In this document: positions 12,702 to 13,898 of the stretch, in pieces
Position numbering within the stretch: the stretch's first letter is position 1
Layout: each line of letters starts with the position of its first letter
NCBI GenBank assembly: GCA_041158165.1
Contig: JBEBBW010000039.1
Location: 1-13,898, forward strand
Origin: TMED14 sp041158165
Lineage (GTDB): Bacteria; Bacteroidota; Bacteroidia; Flavobacteriales; Schleiferiaceae
Reading direction: 5' to 3'
Length of the DNA: 13,898 nt
Program-made: the position numbers and the translations under genes
Notes under the pieces: generated by a model
What the model was told of the DNA's origin: nothing
Database searches by the model: none
Seen by the model: only the letters and a program-made list of their open reading frames with translations

Positions 12702-13898
12702 ATGGATGAAAATTTCTCGCCCCGAGTTAAGGACGTTATTGGCTACAGTAAGGAAGAAGCACTGCGCCTCGGCCACGACAGCATCGGCACCGAGCATTTA
12801 GTGCTGGGACTTATTCGCGAAGGCGCGGGGTCCGCGATTGAATTGCTTCAAGCGCTTGGCGTGGATTTGCTCGAAGTACGCCACAAAGTGGAGAGTCTGC
12901 ATCAAGCGGTTGAAAACCCTGCCTTGAGCCGCAAGAACATTCCGCTTACGCGGCAGGCAGAGAAGGCCCTCAAGACGACCTTCCTCGAAGCAAAACTCTA
13001 CGGTAGCCCGGTGATTCGCACGGCGCACCTGCTCCTGTGCATTCTGCGCAACGAAAACGACCCCGTGGCGGCCGTATTGCGCAGCTTTGGCATCGACTAC
13101 GAAACCCTGAAGACGGAATACCAGAATCGCTTTATGGAAGAGCGCAAGCCCGACCGCGGAAGCAATCCTTCAGCCGCCCTCAGTGGGGACGACGACGACG
13201 AGGAACCTGTGCGCGGAAGTGCGCCCAAGCAAAGCAAGCCCGGCGAAAGCAAGAGCAAAACGCCGGTGCTCGACAACTTCGGGCGCGACCTGACCAAGTT
13301 GGCCGAAGAAGACAAGCTCGACCCGGTGGTCGGCCGAGAAAAAGAAATTGAGCGCGTAAGCCAAGTTTTAAGCCGCCGAAAGAAAAACAACCCGCTGCTC
13401 ATTGGTGAGCCCGGCGTGGGAAAATCGGCTATTGCCGAGGGATTGGCACTCAAAATTGTCCGAAAGCAGGTCAGCCGGGTACTATTTGGCAAGCGCGTGG
13501 TCACCTTAGACCTCGCGAGCCTGGTCGCAGGCACTAAGTACCGCGGTCAGTTTGAGGAGCGCATGAAGGCCTTGATGAACGAACTCGAGAAAAACGACGA
13601 CATCATTCTCTTCATTGATGAAATTCACACCATCGTGGGCGCAGGCGGTGCCACGGGCTCGCTCGACGCAAGCAACATGTTTAAGCCGGCCCTAGCGCGC
13701 GGTGAAATTCAGTGCATTGGAGCCACTACCCTCGACGAATACCGCCAGTACATCGAAAAAGACGGAGCCTTAGAGCGCCGATTCCAGAAGGTCACGGTCG
13801 ATCCGCCGAGCCCCGACGAAACGCTTCAAATCCTGAGCAACCTCAAGCCAAAGTACGAGGAGCACCACAACGTGACCTACACCGAAGAGGCACTCGCA
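12702..13898 (+). CDS. clpC: ATP-dependent Clp protease ATP-binding subunit ClpC (3' truncated by window end)
   Basis: The frame stays open for 399 residues to the last base; full-length ClpC is about 810-850 residues, so roughly the first half is present. The start MDENFSPRVKDVIGYSKEEA and a double Clp-N domain (about 1-145, including GTEHLVLGL) match ClpC. A charged linker with a D/E run (about 163-168) and Lys/Ser-rich sequence precedes the first AAA+ module. That module has Walker A GEPGVGKS (235-242), Walker B LFIDE (303-307, D306-E307) and a GATTLDEYRQYIEKD sensor region. It unfolds substrates for the ClpP protease in protein quality control. The middle domain that separates ClpC from ClpA lies beyond the window, so the ClpC call rests on N-terminal similarity. 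A GTG at 12654 is in frame, but the ATG gives the conserved N-terminus. A G-run ends just before the ATG. Confidence 0.95.
   Translation, partial: MDENFSPRVKDVIGYSKEEALRLGHDSIGTEHLVLGLIREGAGSAIELLQALGVDLLEVRHKVESLHQAVENPALSRKNIPLTRQAEKALKTTFLEAKLYGSPVIRTAHLLLCILRNENDPVAAVLRSFGIDYETLKTEYQNRFMEERKPDRGSNPSAALSGDDDDEEPVRGSAPKQSKPGESKSKTPVLDNFGRDLTKLAEEDKLDPVVGREKEIERVSQVLSRRKKNNPLLIGEPGVGKSAIAEGLALKIVRKQVSRVLFGKRVVTLDLASLVAGTKYRGQFEERMKALMNELEKNDDIILFIDEIHTIVGAGGATGSLDASNMFKPALARGEIQCIGATTLDEYRQYIEKDGALERRFQKVTVDPPSPDETLQILSNLKPKYEEHHNVTYTEEALA

Noticed and set aside
1..13898. Mobile element, prophage, CRISPR array or RNA gene
   Set aside because: No integrase, transposase, terminal repeats, spaced direct repeats, tRNA cloverleaf or rRNA sequence was seen; the genes look like ordinary chromosomal content.

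Overview
The window looks like a chromosomal segment of a Bacteroidota bacterium, probably from the Flavobacteriales. The evidence is the clpC / gyrA / secreted TPR-protein arrangement, the typical Bacteroidota sequence of ClpC and of the SRAP protein, two exact TAnnTTTG (-7) promoter boxes on the minus strand, A-rich translation starts without clear Shine-Dalgarno sequences, and AT-rich spacers between fairly GC-rich genes. The taxon is inferred; no rRNA or other marker is present. I found no tRNA, rRNA, CRISPR array, transposase or integrase.

Layout. Positions 1-594 hold the 3' end of a possible unknown plus-strand gene, convergent with a short single-stranded DNA-binding protein on the minus strand. 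A divergent AT-rich spacer (595-782) with a duplicated 11-bp motif leads to a small zinc-ribbon protein (783-1160) and a BaiN/HI0933-type flavoprotein (1181-2413). Positions 2420-8403 form the centre of interest: a self-cleaving LexA/UmuD-like repressor (2470-3249), DNA polymerase IV (3249-4466), an SRAP/HMCES abasic-site protein (4558-5337) and a DnaE2-type error-prone replicative polymerase (5347-8403), all on the plus strand. After a convergent spacer with a tandem repeat and a strong terminator come a secreted TPR protein (8645-9943) and gyrA (10017-12539), both minus strand. Divergent from gyrA is clpC (12702 to the window end, truncated).

How the genes work together. The repressor-DinB-SRAP-DnaE2 block reads as a DNA-damage-inducible translesion synthesis module, comparable in content to the ImuA-ImuB-DnaE2 mutasome but with a full-length DinB in place of ImuB, an SRAP protein added, and no ImuA. 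The repressor keeps an Ala-Gly cleavage site and a Ser-Lys dyad. A palindrome with an extra half-site overlaps its probable promoter and start, suggesting autoregulation. The repressor stop codon overlaps the dinB start by one base, and only 9 bases separate SRAP from dnaE2. The SRAP-dnaE2 pair has its own 91-bp AT-rich upstream region carrying two different perfect palindromes, so it may be a separately controlled transcription unit. The short SSB nearby may belong functionally to DNA repair, but that is only suggested by proximity.
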